A stretch of DNA of 64,000 bases from Candidatus Amunia macphersoniae (lineage in GTDB: Bacteria; Chloroflexota; Dormibacteria; Aeolococcales; Aeolococcaceae): the NCBI GenBank assembly GCA_016464795.1, contig JAEKNN010000063.1, positions 1 to 64,000 of the forward strand, in the 5' to 3' direction. Below are positions 48,903 through 57,957 of the stretch, piece by piece (position 1 is the first letter of the stretch; each line of letters starts with the position of its first letter). A program made the position numbers and the translations under genes. The notes beneath the pieces are model-generated. The model worked only from the letters and a program-made list of their open reading frames with translations. It was not told where the DNA came from and did not search any database.

Positions 48903-49623
48903 AGGGCGACTGGAAGCTGAACTGGTTCAGCAGGGTGATCTCGTTGCTCACCAGCAGCAGGCCGAACCCCACCAGCAGCGCGCCGGCGACGGCGTTGATG
49001 ATCCCCATTCGCCTGTTGATCGCGCGGATCACGCTCTGCAACCGATCGGCGAGCACTGCCACAAGCAGGAACGGCACTGCCAGGCCGGCGCAGTACACGA
49101 GCATGAACGGAAGGCCGCCGAAGTCGCCGCTCACCGCCAGCTGGAGGATCGCACCGAGCTGCGCCCCGATGCAGGGAGTCCAGCCGAGCGCGAACGTGAT
49201 CCCGAGCACGAACGCACCCACGGTGCCGCCCAGGGGCGCTGAGTGGAACCGCCAGTCGCGCATCAGCAGCGGGATGCGGAGCACCCCCATGGTCTGCAGC
49301 GCCAGCAGGATGATCACCGCCCCCGCGATCCTGTTCACCGCCACCTGGTGGCGCAGCAGGAACGTCACCTCGAGCGCCTGCAGCACGTAGAACAGCGCGA
49401 TGAACACCACACAGAACCCGGCCACGAAGGCGATGCCGTTGCCGAGGATGGGTGCTCGCGGCACGGCTACGGCGCCACCCTGCGCGGGTGCCAGCTGGCG
49501 CGACGCCCGCCCGCCCAGGTAGGCGGCGTAGGCCGGCACCAGCGGGAACACGCAGGGCGAGAGGAACGACACCAGCCCTGCCACGAACGCGAGCGGGTAG
49601 GACGGGCCGATCACCGCGAGCAC
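48892..49623 (-). CDS. ccdA: Cytochrome c biogenesis protein CcdA
   Basis: A 243-aa six-helix membrane protein that carries electrons from cytoplasmic thioredoxin to extracytoplasmic thiol proteins. The two redox cysteines are in SFLSPCVFPLVPA (helix 1) and LGWTPCIGAQLGAI (helix 4). The family core is complete. No ResA/ResB or DsbD-type domain lies beside it; the neighbours are a convergent kinase and a Ycf48-like gene 60 bp away on the same strand. Confidence 0.92.
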   Translation of the reverse strand: MLAVIGPSYPLAFVAGLVSFLSPCVFPLVPAYAAYLGGRASRQLAPAQGGAVAVPRAPILGNGIAFVAGFCVVFIALFYVLQALEVTFLLRHQVAVNRIAGAVIILLALQTMGVLRIPLLMRDWRFHSAPLGGTVGAFVLGITFALGWTPCIGAQLGAILQLAVSGDFGGLPFMLVYCAGLAVPFLLVAVLADRLQSVIRAINRRMGIINAVAGALLVGFGLLLVSNEITLLNQFSFQSPFNL

Positions 49624-49683
49624 GCGCGAATCGTACGCGTGAGCTGCGTGCCGGCAGTAGCCCGATCACCGGTTGCGCTACAT

Positions 49684-51000
49684 CTAGGGCGGCCCCTCGA
49701 CGTAGTACCGCTGCCGCCAGCGCACCAACAGGTATCCGATCGCCAGCACCAGCAGCACCTCGAAGACCAGCGGCACCGGCCAGTGGAACACGTCGCCGAT
49801 CAGCCTCCCCAGGGCGCTGCTGCCGGCCGGGGTTGGTGTGGCCCGGGGCGCCACGGCTGCGCTGGCACTGGGCTTCGGCGTCGACAGCGTCGCCGGGATC
49901 GGTGCACCCGGCGCTTCCGCCACCAGAGCGGGCGGCGCCGGCGCGGTGCCGTCGGTTTGGGTGAACACCACCCCTCCCGAGGCGGGGTCGAGCGCGGCGA
50001 TCACCGTCGGCGGAGTGGTCTGGGCGATGGCGATGCTCTCCACCTGGCGGGTCTTGTCCGGAAGCCCCTGGTCGGCGACGCCGAAGCTGGCGCCCCCGTC
50101 GGTGGAGCGCAGCAGGTCGCCGCCGTTGCTGCTGCCGGCATCGGAGCCGGCGTACACCAGGCCGGGGTCGAGCGGGCTGAAGGCCGCTGTGGTCAGAGTC
50201 AGGTTGTCAGGCACCCCGGTGCTCGCGGTCCAGGTCGAGCCGCTGTCACCGCTATGAAAGGTGCCCTTGTTGGTGGTCACGACCAGCGGACGCTTGGTGA
50301 CCGAGGTCGAGAGAGGGCCGGCTGCGACGTTAGTGGCCACGGCCTGGGAGGGCAGCCCACTGGCCAGCGCGGCCCACGCGGTCCCGGTGCCGCCATACCG
50401 CCACAGGTAACCCTGGCTGAGGTCGCCCCGATCGGTGGCGGCCACCAGCACCAGCGAGGGCGAGTTGGCGGCCACCACCACCGAGGCGACCCCGAACCGG
50501 TCGAGCCCGCCGTCATGCCAGCCGCTCCCGTCAGGGCTCAGCGACACACCCCTGTTGGTGCCTGCGGCGATGCCGTCGAGCCCGAACGCCAGGGTGCGCA
50601 CGGTGAGGTCGTTCAACCCCTGTGACGCGCTCGCCCAGGTGGCACCTGCGTCGACGCTGAGCTGTACTCCCCGTCCATCGGTGCCCGCCAACAACCGCTT
50701 GGGGTCGCGGGCGTCGAACCCCACAACCCACACACGCACGTTCTGCACACTGGTCGCCGCCCAGGTGGCGCCGCTGTCGGCGGTGATGTACACGCCCCTG
50801 TCGGTCCCGGCGATCACCAGCCCCGCAGTCGACGGGCTGGCGGCCACCGACCAGATCCGACCGGCTGCGAGAGCCGGCAGGGTTCCCGCTCGGGCCCATG
50901 CTGCACTGGCCGCGACCGCACCCGCCCAGGTGAGGACCACCGACGCAACCGCGGCGCCCAGCAGCAGGGCCGCCACCGGGCGGCGCGTTCTCATGTGCAT
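49684..51000 (-). CDS. Secreted Ycf48/BNR-type beta-propeller with C-terminal membrane anchor
   Basis: A 438-aa exported protein. A signal peptide ends near VAASAAWA. About seven repeating blades follow, each with a D-x-G-x-T/S-W-type turn (DRGVYITADSGATW, GRGVQLSVDAGATW, KGTFHSGDSGSTW, LLRSTDGGASFG). This is the Ycf48/sialidase propeller pattern. A Pro/Ala linker leads to a C-terminal helix (VPLVFEVLLVLAIGYLLV) and basic end. Sialidase catalytic residues are not evident, so a binding or scaffold role is more likely. ATG 51000 is used; the frame extends upstream without a signal-like start. Confidence 0.78.
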   Translation of the reverse strand: MHMRTRRPVAALLLGAAVASVVLTWAGAVAASAAWARAGTLPALAAGRIWSVAASPSTAGLVIAGTDRGVYITADSGATWAATSVQNVRVWVVGFDARDPKRLLAGTDGRGVQLSVDAGATWASASQGLNDLTVRTLAFGLDGIAAGTNRGVSLSPDGSGWHDGGLDRFGVASVVVAANSPSLVLVAATDRGDLSQGYLWRYGGTGTAWAALASGLPSQAVATNVAAGPLSTSVTKRPLVVTTNKGTFHSGDSGSTWTASTGVPDNLTLTTAAFSPLDPGLVYAGSDAGSSNGGDLLRSTDGGASFGVADQGLPDKTRQVESIAIAQTTPPTVIAALDPASGGVVFTQTDGTAPAPPALVAEAPGAPIPATLSTPKPSASAAVAPRATPTPAGSSALGRLIGDVFHWPVPLVFEVLLVLAIGYLLVRWRQRYYVEGPP

Positions 51001-51239
51001 GGCAGTCGACTTGTGTGGCGAGCGCTGGAGGATGTGAGAGGGACAGCGCCCCGCCGGTGTGTGGAGGCGGCCGCCGGACCGCCGCTTCGTCCGGAGGATA
51101 CCAGCGACAGGCCGCGCCCGCGTCCCCGTTGTCAGCCGGAGACACTGTGTGAAACCCGTGTGCCTTCCGGGTAACGATATGCCGCTGTCGCCTGGGTTGT
51201 CCCATGCTCCAGTGCGAGACGCGACCATGCTCTCCGCAG

Positions 51240-51503
51240 CCGTGCCACAGTGCGTGCGCTTCGCGCCGGTGAGGTCACAGCCCACCGCGGCGTGATGCGC
51301 CTCTGCAATGCCGGCGATCACATTGTCTGGGTGGAGTCCTCGGCCTCCCTCGTGCGCGACTCGCGCAGACAACCCCTGCATGATCGTCCAGCTCCAGGAC
51401 ATCTCCGAACGCAAGCGCTTCGAGGAGAGGCTGCGCCATCTCGCCGACGTCGACGCACTGACGGGGATCCGCAATCGCTGGCTGTTCGAGGCCGGCCCGT
51501 CGG
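51240..51503 (+). pseudogene. PAS-GGDEF diguanylate cyclase remnant
   Basis: The end of a PAS/PAC domain and the first helix of a GGDEF domain, in two frames. GVMRLCNAGDHIVWVESSASLVRD runs to about 51370. Then MIVQLQDISERKRFEERLRH, ADVDALTGIRNRWLFEA follows in the other frame and stops at the 3' end of the convergent DUF2142 gene. Everything upstream and the catalytic GGDEF are missing. No intact product. Confidence 0.7.
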
Positions 51504-53054
51504 TCAGCGCAGACCCCGGCGCCGGAACGACAGGAGAGGAGCGGCCAGCGCCGCAACTGCGATCAGCACCAGCGCCAGCCACGGCCACCAGCCCCCTGGC
51601 GGCGCCCATTGCGCGCTGGGCAGGAACCACACAGGCCCCTGTAGGCCCACCGCGTAACGCCTGGCGTTCTGCCACCAGGAGATCAGCTGGACTGCCGCCA
51701 CCCCGACGAGGATCACCCGCAGTCCGGTGCCACCGTACCCCCTCAACCGATCCGGGTGGCGTGTCAGAACCTCGGCTGCCAACAACGGCACCACCACCAC
51801 GAACGGCAGCGTATAGCGACCTTGGCTGGGGAACCCGGTGGGATCGATCAGGAACACGGCCACCGCCACCGTCACCGCCACGCTCAGCACGCACGCGCAT
51901 ACCAGCACCACCCGCTCGCGGGCGGTGCCAGCCACCAACGCCGCGATCAGCACCGCCCCGAGCATCAGTTCCCACAGCCAGTACACAGGCTTTGGCGATG
52001 GGGTGTCGAGATACCCGAAGACGCCGAGCTGCTGCGGCAGCGTGACCCCCGGGAGCGCCCGGAGGTCGGCGAACGCCCGGCTGGCGATGCTCTGTGTGCC
52101 TCCGCCGGCGTGGCTGTGGGTCACCAGCTCCCAGGCCAGGGCGGCGCACAGTCCCGCGGTGGTGGTGACCACGGCGACCAGCGCCCACCGACCCCCGGTG
52201 CGCAGTCGAGTGAGCGTGCCGCGGAACCCGAGCAACATGACCGCAACCAGCAGGATCATGGCCACCCAGAGCGGCCCCAGGGTCCGGCTCATTGCCAGCA
52301 CCGCGCCGCTCAGGCCAGTGGCCAGCCACACCCACCGCGACGGTGCCTGCGTCCGTGAGAGCCGCAGGCAAGCGGCGGCGAAGCAGATTCCAGCCGCGAT
52401 CTCGCCGCCGTTGGGATTGAGCGAGCTGCCCAGGAACATCACCATCGGGGTCACGGCCAGGCCGAGACCGACGAGCGGCGTGGAGCCAGCCGGGGACAGC
52501 AGGAGCCACACCGCAAGTGTCAGAAGTGCCAGCACGACCGCTGCTGACACCAACCGACCCGCCAGGAGCGCGCTCACAGGACCGTCGGCCATGTGCATCG
52601 CCGCGCCGGGGAGCACGTACAGGTAGGGGTCGTAGTCCCCGACATAGCTGGCTGCCCGCACCAACCCTGGCGTCGGTGGCGGAACCGGCGCCAAGTGGCA
52701 CGCCGCGCTGACATTCGGGCGGAGCCCCTCGCAGGAGAAGTTCTGCGGCACCAACGAGCCGGGTATGTCGTACTGGCGAGTCACCACCCTGAACCATGCG
52801 GTCTGGACCGCGTCGGCACCGGGGACAGTCACGGTCGGGTCGGCCACCCCTCGGATCTGGCCGAGACCGGCAGCCACCGCCTTCACATAATGTGCCGACT
52901 CATCCGGAGATGCCCCGGGCGGGTCGGCGAACGCCCACGCGACGAGCAGGAGTGCGTATGCAACGACCATGAGGATCCCCGCGTCGCGGCCTCGTGACCT
53001 GGCGACGCGTAGGGGGCGACGCGCTGCGGGGGCGGATGCGATCACGGCTCCCAT
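51504..53054 (-). CDS. DUF2142 family polytopic membrane protein
   Basis: A 516-aa protein with about ten helices. The DUF2142 hallmark PPGASPDESAHYVKA follows the first helix, with an outer loop containing paired cysteines (FSCEGLRPNVSAACHL). LGSSLNPNGGEIAAG and PSQGRYTLPFVVVVPLL are further family motifs. These proteins resemble GT-C glycosyltransferases and lie in cell-envelope glycan loci. The DE after GASP would be the catalytic acid pair if so. It is divergent from the flavoprotein at 53142. Confidence 0.85.
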   Translation of the reverse strand: MGAVIASAPAARRPLRVARSRGRDAGILMVVAYALLLVAWAFADPPGASPDESAHYVKAVAAGLGQIRGVADPTVTVPGADAVQTAWFRVVTRQYDIPGSLVPQNFSCEGLRPNVSAACHLAPVPPPTPGLVRAASYVGDYDPYLYVLPGAAMHMADGPVSALLAGRLVSAAVVLALLTLAVWLLLSPAGSTPLVGLGLAVTPMVMFLGSSLNPNGGEIAAGICFAAACLRLSRTQAPSRWVWLATGLSGAVLAMSRTLGPLWVAMILLVAVMLLGFRGTLTRLRTGGRWALVAVVTTTAGLCAALAWELVTHSHAGGGTQSIASRAFADLRALPGVTLPQQLGVFGYLDTPSPKPVYWLWELMLGAVLIAALVAGTARERVVLVCACVLSVAVTVAVAVFLIDPTGFPSQGRYTLPFVVVVPLLAAEVLTRHPDRLRGYGGTGLRVILVGVAAVQLISWWQNARRYAVGLQGPVWFLPSAQWAPPGGWWPWLALVLIAVAALAAPLLSFRRRGLR

Positions 53055-53141
53055 GGTGTCAGCCAGACCCTCAGTTGATGTAGTTGCCCGTATGATCGGT
53101 CGCGTATTGGTCCCAGTCCCGCATAGTCAGGATGTCGAGAC

Positions 53142-54773
53142 GTGTCGGACGAACACTGTGCGCCGCATCGTGAGATGGAGATTCGTGTGCCACAAACGGA
53201 CACTGCCCGGACGGCGGGATCGCCCCAGAGACGTGGTACTGTGATCGCAGACGAGGATGCTCCGCCCGCTGAGGCGCACCAGGTGGTGATCATCGGCGCC
53301 GGACCGGCGGGCTTGACAGCGGCGTACGAGCTCACCAAGAAGGGCGTCAGGTCGACGGTGCTGGAGTCCGAGGACGTTGTCGGTGGAATCTCTCGCACTG
53401 TTGAGCGCGATGGCTGGCGCTTCGACATCGGCGGACACCGTTTCTTCACCAAGGTCAAGCCGGTGGAGGACCTCTGGGTGGAGATCCTCGGCAAGGAGAA
53501 CTTCCTGCTGCGCCCTCGGATGAGCCGGATCTATTACCGGGGGAAGCTCTTCGACTACCCCCTTCGCGCTTTCAACGCGCTGAGCGGACTCGGCCTGCTC
53601 GAGGCGATCCGCTGCTTCATGTCGTACTTCTGGGTCAAGGTGCATCCTCCCAAGAACCAGAGTTCATTTGAGGGCTGGACCGCCTCGCGTTTCGGCTGGC
53701 GTCTGTACCGCATCTTCTTCAAGACCTACACGGAGAAGGTCTGGGGCATTCCCGCCAACGAGATTCAGGCTGACTGGGCGGCGCAGCGCATCAAGAACCT
53801 CAACCTGATGACGGCGGTCATCAACGCGATGATGCCCAAGCGCAATCAGAAGAACGTTGCCAGCCTGATCGAGGAGTTCAACTACCCGAAGTACGGCCCC
53901 GGGATGATGTGGGAATACGCCAGGGACAAGGTGGAGAAGGCGGGCAGCACGGTGCTGATGAACAGCCCCGCGGTGGCCGTGCACCACAGCGGCGGCCATG
54001 TCGCCGGCGTCACCACCGTCATCGACGGCAAGCGTCGGAGACTCCCAGCCACGTCAGTCGTTTCGTCGATGCCTTTCAGTGAGCTGGTGCTGGCCATGGA
54101 CCCACCCGCACCGGCGCCAGTGCAGAAGGCCGCAAGGTCATTGCGTTACCGCGACTTCCTCACGGTTGCGCTGATCGTTCCCAAACAGTTCGGTTTTCCC
54201 GACAACTGGATATACATCCACGATCCCGGCGTGTCGGTGGGGCGCATCCAGAACTTCGGGTCGTGGTCGCCCTACATGGTCAAGGACGGCAAGACCTGCC
54301 TGGGGATGGAATTCTTTGTCACCGAGGGTGACCCGTTGTGGACGATGAGCGATGCTGATCTCATCGCCTTGGCCAAGAGCGAGCTGGTCTCACTCGATCT
54401 TGCCGAGGCGTCGCGGCTCGAGAACGGCTACGTGGTGCGCGTGCCCAAGGCGTATCCCCTTTACGACGACGCGTACAAGGGCCACGTCGCCACCATCAAC
54501 GGATGGCTTCAGAGCTGCGTACGTGGCGTGTACCCGGTCGGACGGAACGGCATGCACAAGTACAACAACCAGGACCACTCCATGTATACCGCGATGCTCT
54601 CGGTGGAGAACATCCTCGGAGGGCAGCACGACGTGTGGGCTGTCAACGTTGACGAGGAGTACCACGAGGAGAAGGGCCAAGACGGTGACATGGAGTTGAG
54701 CGGGAGCGGCCTGCCGGCTGCCAGCGCCGCCACGCCGCGAGAGGCGTCGCGAACGCGCGAAGCCACGGGCTGA
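53142..54773 (+). CDS. FAD/NAD(P)-binding protein, UDP-galactopyranose-mutase/protoporphyrinogen-oxidase-like
   Basis: A 543-aa flavoprotein. The FAD motif is VVIIGAGPAGLTAAYEL, followed by VLESEDVVGGISRTVERDGWRFDIGGHRFF, the GGHRFF loop of UGM-like proteins. YTEKVWGIPANEIQADWAAQRI and VYPVGRNGMHKYNNQDHSM match proteins annotated as UDP-galactopyranose mutase or amine-oxidase-like in glycan clusters. The first 40 residues are disordered; a start near GTG 53240 is possible. With the DUF2142 and membrane genes it makes a small envelope-glycan island. Mutase activity itself is an inference. Confidence 0.82.
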   Translation: MSDEHCAPHREMEIRVPQTDTARTAGSPQRRGTVIADEDAPPAEAHQVVIIGAGPAGLTAAYELTKKGVRSTVLESEDVVGGISRTVERDGWRFDIGGHRFFTKVKPVEDLWVEILGKENFLLRPRMSRIYYRGKLFDYPLRAFNALSGLGLLEAIRCFMSYFWVKVHPPKNQSSFEGWTASRFGWRLYRIFFKTYTEKVWGIPANEIQADWAAQRIKNLNLMTAVINAMMPKRNQKNVASLIEEFNYPKYGPGMMWEYARDKVEKAGSTVLMNSPAVAVHHSGGHVAGVTTVIDGKRRRLPATSVVSSMPFSELVLAMDPPAPAPVQKAARSLRYRDFLTVALIVPKQFGFPDNWIYIHDPGVSVGRIQNFGSWSPYMVKDGKTCLGMEFFVTEGDPLWTMSDADLIALAKSELVSLDLAEASRLENGYVVRVPKAYPLYDDAYKGHVATINGWLQSCVRGVYPVGRNGMHKYNNQDHSMYTAMLSVENILGGQHDVWAVNVDEEYHEEKGQDGDMELSGSGLPAASAATPREASRTREATG

Positions 54774-54803
54774 CGCCTCACTGCACAGGGGGCACGTAGG
54801 TCT

Positions 54804-56381
54804 GTGAACGAGCCTTTCGTGGCCCGTGTGGCCGCGCCGAGACGTCAAGCCGGTGCGGCGCGACCGGCAACGCGTGCGACCGCCGTCGTCGATGGAGTCC
54901 GCGAGCGGTTGATCGCCGGCCAGCCGCACCCAATGCGAGCGTGGGCGTGGGCTGTGCTTGTTGTCGAGGCGGTGGTGCTGGTGGCGATGCTGTTCGTGCA
55001 CACCCGCTGGGAGGACGAGGCGCAGGCGTGGCTGCTTGCTCGCGACGTGTCGCCGCTGGAGCTGATCACTCACGCCCTGCGCTACGAGGGAAGCCCGGGG
55101 CTGTGGCACTTGTTGCTGATGCCGTTTGCCAAGCTGGGCCTGCCGTTCGCAACGCTCGGCGTCATCTCCGCGGTGGCCGCGCTCAGCGCTGGCTACCTGT
55201 TCCTGCGCTACTCGCCGTTCCCGGCGATCGTGCGCGCTCTCTTCCCGCTGTCGTATTTCGTTCTGTACCAGTACGGGGTCGTCGCACGCAGCTATTGCCT
55301 GCTGGCGCCGCTGCTGTTCCTGGTTGCCATCCTCTTCCCCAAATGGCGGCAGCAGCCCTTGACGATGGCGCTGTTGTTGTGTCTTGTAGCCAACATCTCA
55401 GTGCACGGCATGCTGATCTCGCTCGGAATCGTGGCCGCCTCTCTCCCAGCCGCTCGCCGGGCGTGGCCGGAGCTGTCGCTCAGCCTGCGCCGCCGGCACC
55501 TGGTCGCCGGCGCCATCGAGACCGTCGTCCTGCTAGCTCTGGTGGCGATGCTCTGGCCCCCGGCCGATCTCGGTGGCCCGTCCGGTTGGAACCTCAGCAT
55601 CGTGCATTTCATCACGACCGCGCCTTTCATCCTGGTCCACGCCGTGGCAGAGAACGTGGTGTCACTTCTGGCGCTGGCGGTGACTGCGGTGTGGCTGTGG
55701 CGCGAGCGCGCGTTGCTGCTGTTCGTGGTGCCAACAGCAGGCTTGCTTGTTCTGTACAACGTCAAGTACTTCAGTCCCTGGAACGAGGGCCCGCTGGTGC
55801 TGCTCTGGCTCGCGGTCCTATGGATCGTGCTGGCCCGACGGGTGCGCATCGGTTCGACTCGCGACACGCTGACAGTGGCGATGTGCGCAACCCTCGGGGT
55901 GGCCTTGATCGTGCAGGTGTCATGGTCGGTGAGGACGGTTCTCCACGAGGTCGCGCACCCGTACTCGAGCAGCGCCGCGGTCGTCGAGTACATTCGCAAC
56001 CACGATCTGGTCGGACCGCAGCTCGACGTTGCCGGCTACGCCGGAGTGGCTGTGCTCTCCTACTTCTCAACGGACGTCGACCTGAGCATCAACGGCGGAC
56101 GCCCCACCGCGTATTGGATCTGGTCGTCGGCTGCCGGCTATCTCTCATCGCAGGCAATCGTTGCCCACGGTGCCGAGTACGTCCTCCTGCCGGTCAAGTC
56201 GGCGAGCGGCCACTTTCCCTGTCTGGACGGGTACGAGGTGGTCACCACTTTCGCCGGCGGAATCTTCTACAAGACGCACGTGAGCGAGGGTGACGGAGCC
56301 GTACTGTTCAAGCGGCTCCCCGGCTGGAGCGGTCGCCAGCCCGAGAAGCCCGGAGACTGCGGTTCGGTGTCGGTGGGCTGA
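54804..56381 (+). CDS. Polytopic membrane protein, GT-C glycosyltransferase-like
   Basis: A 525-aa protein with about eleven helices and a C-terminal extracytoplasmic part (about 390-525). The first outer loop carries RWEDEAQAWLLARD, an acidic DE motif where GT-C enzymes have their catalytic acid. LRYEGSPGLWHLLLMP follows. This layout is that of polyprenyl-phosphate-dependent glycosyl- or mannosyltransferases, though no close family comes to mind. GTG 54804 starts 30 bp after the flavoprotein stop, so the two are probably cotranscribed. The basic N-terminus (residues 1-45) is probably cytoplasmic. Confidence 0.75.
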   Translation: MNEPFVARVAAPRRQAGAARPATRATAVVDGVRERLIAGQPHPMRAWAWAVLVVEAVVLVAMLFVHTRWEDEAQAWLLARDVSPLELITHALRYEGSPGLWHLLLMPFAKLGLPFATLGVISAVAALSAGYLFLRYSPFPAIVRALFPLSYFVLYQYGVVARSYCLLAPLLFLVAILFPKWRQQPLTMALLLCLVANISVHGMLISLGIVAASLPAARRAWPELSLSLRRRHLVAGAIETVVLLALVAMLWPPADLGGPSGWNLSIVHFITTAPFILVHAVAENVVSLLALAVTAVWLWRERALLLFVVPTAGLLVLYNVKYFSPWNEGPLVLLWLAVLWIVLARRVRIGSTRDTLTVAMCATLGVALIVQVSWSVRTVLHEVAHPYSSSAAVVEYIRNHDLVGPQLDVAGYAGVAVLSYFSTDVDLSINGGRPTAYWIWSSAAGYLSSQAIVAHGAEYVLLPVKSASGHFPCLDGYEVVTTFAGGIFYKTHVSEGDGAVLFKRLPGWSGRQPEKPGDCGSVSVG

Positions 56382-56455
56382 GCCCCGGGAGCCTCATCGA
56401 CGTGATGGTGGTCGGCTCTCCCAGTCGCAGGGCTACTGCGACGGCGAGTAATGCG

Positions 56456-56959
56456 TCAATCCGGTACGCGCCAGGCGATGATCGCTGCAACCACTGTCAG
56501 CGCCGCCCCGCCCAGTCCGATGAAGAAACCGGGACCGTAATACGGCTTCATATAGAGCGACACACCCCGTGTGCTCCAGTCGTAGTAGTCGAAGACCATG
56601 CCGTTCACAGCTGCAAACGCGAGCACAGTGAGGGCCCACTTGTTGCCACCAGTGAGCATCCGCATGTACGTCCGGATGGCGAGGACGAGCGCAAATGCCG
56701 CGACCACGAGCAGCCAGCTGGCGGCACTGAGACCGTTGAACACCGCGACCGCTGGCGGCCCGTAGAAGGAAGCGGCTGGGATCCTGAGATGGTGCCAGAC
56801 CAGAGGCATCGCCGCGATCGCCACCGCGGCGGCAAGCGTGAGCGTGGCGGGCAGAAGGCGGGTGGGGTGCCCCGGCGCGTTGTCGCGCGCATCGAGGCTG
56901 TGCCACCACGTCGATACCCCCTCCGCCCGGGCGCTCCCCCCGCTCGTTGACGGATCCAT
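56456..56959 (-). CDS. Hypothetical four-helix membrane protein
   Basis: A 167-aa protein with four predicted helices (ATLTLAAAVAIAAMPLVW, GLSAASWLLVVAAFALVLAI, WALTVLAFAAVNGMVFDYY, GLGGAALTVVAAIIAW) after a polar N-terminus. No family recognised. ATG 56959 lies downstream of a polar region with no clear ribosome-binding site. It is between the glycan island and the FadR-type gene, on the regulator's strand. Confidence 0.6.
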   Translation of the reverse strand: MDPSTSGGSARAEGVSTWWHSLDARDNAPGHPTRLLPATLTLAAAVAIAAMPLVWHHLRIPAASFYGPPAVAVFNGLSAASWLLVVAAFALVLAIRTYMRMLTGGNKWALTVLAFAAVNGMVFDYYDWSTRGVSLYMKPYYGPGFFIGLGGAALTVVAAIIAWRVPD

Positions 56960-57104
56960 GACAGCACACCCCCTTGGACGCCTCGACCTCACCAGCGTAT
57001 CAGCGACCGACTCTGGCGACCGCAGTCCCCCGGGCCAGCCGTCAGCCGCAGCCGCGAATCCTGCCGGATGCTTGGTGCCCCGCCGAAGCACCCACGCCGG
57101 TACC

Positions 57105-57830
57105 TCAGGCGTCGGCTGGCGACGCCTCCGGTTCCCAACGAAGCAGTGCCACGTCCGACACCTGGCGCAGGTGGGCGCGCATCGCGCCTGCCGCCCGCGC
57201 CGGATCCCCAGCCTCGATCGCCTCCAGGATGCGCCGATGCGCAGCCAGCGACTGTCGCGGCCGGTCCGGCTCGGACAGTGACTCGATGCGGGTCTCGTGG
57301 ATCGCCTCGGCGAGCCCGTCGATGACGTGCTCCAGCACCCTGTTGTTCCCGGCCCGGTGCACTGCATGGTGGAAGGCGGTGTCGCCGCCCACGCCCAGGC
57401 CGGCCGCCCCCACCTCCGCCTCCATCTGGGCCAGCGCAGCTCGCAGCGACACAAGGTCCGGGGAGGTTCGCCGAGTCGCCGCCAGCTCGGCCAGACGCAC
57501 CTCGAGCAGCTCCCGCGCCTCAAGCACCTCAGGCAGGCGGGCGCGCCGCTCCACCAGCTTGTGCAGCACCCCGCCGAATCCCCGGCGGCGACGCAGGAAC
57601 ACGCCGCCCCCGTGGCGCACCTCAATGAAGCCCTGGGCCTCGAGCACAGCCAGAGCCTGCCGCAACGAGGCCCTGCTCACCCCCAGGCGCGTGGCCAGCT
57701 CCCGCTCCGGCGGGAATCGAGCCCCCACCTCGAGGTCGGCACGGATCACGTACTCGCCAAGCCGCTCCACCAGGCCCTCGTAGAGGCGGGTGCGACCCAA
57801 CGGGCGCAGTGGCGATGTGTCCAGTGGCAT
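57105..57830 (-). CDS. FadR-type GntR-family transcriptional regulator
   Basis: A 241-aa regulator. The winged helix has GARFPPERELATRLGVSRASLRQALAVLEAQGFIEVRHGGGVFL. The C-terminal FCD ligand domain has EARELLEVRLAELAA, FHHAVHRAGNNRVL and AAHRRILEAIEAGDPARAAGAMRAHL, with the aspartate/histidine metal-site residues visible. FCD domains bind organic or acyl acids. It is divergent from the branched-chain-type transporter and probably controls it. GTG 57836 is an alternative start. Confidence 0.9.
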   Translation of the reverse strand: MPLDTSPLRPLGRTRLYEGLVERLGEYVIRADLEVGARFPPERELATRLGVSRASLRQALAVLEAQGFIEVRHGGGVFLRRRRGFGGVLHKLVERRARLPEVLEARELLEVRLAELAATRRTSPDLVSLRAALAQMEAEVGAAGLGVGGDTAFHHAVHRAGNNRVLEHVIDGLAEAIHETRIESLSEPDRPRQSLAAHRRILEAIEAGDPARAAGAMRAHLRQVSDVALLRWEPEASPADA

Positions 57831-57855
57831 CGGCACGATAATGACAGCGCAGAAT

Positions 57856-57880
57856 TGGTCCGTCCACTAGGCCATTGACA
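57856..57880. promoter_or_regulatory. GntR-type operator and -35 box in the divergent region
   Basis: TGGTCCGTCCA (57856-57866) is a near-palindrome of the FadR/FCD operator type (TGG-C-G-CCA). A perfect -35 TTGACA (57875-57880) lies eight bases on, pointing to the transporter genes, though no strong -10 follows. A second TTGGTCC at 57884-57890 repeats part of the site. Confidence 0.5.
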
Positions 57881-57957
57881 CACTTGGTCCCGGTGCGCAA
57901 CACTCCGGCGTCGTGCTGTGCGAGCGCCCGCGACGGGGTACCAGACGGAGGGTGGAC

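Noticed and set aside
49684-52797. 1037-aa frame extending the Ycf48-like gene far upstream
   Set aside because: The upstream part has no domain pattern and runs over the DUF2142 gene; the signal peptide at ATG 51000 marks the true start.
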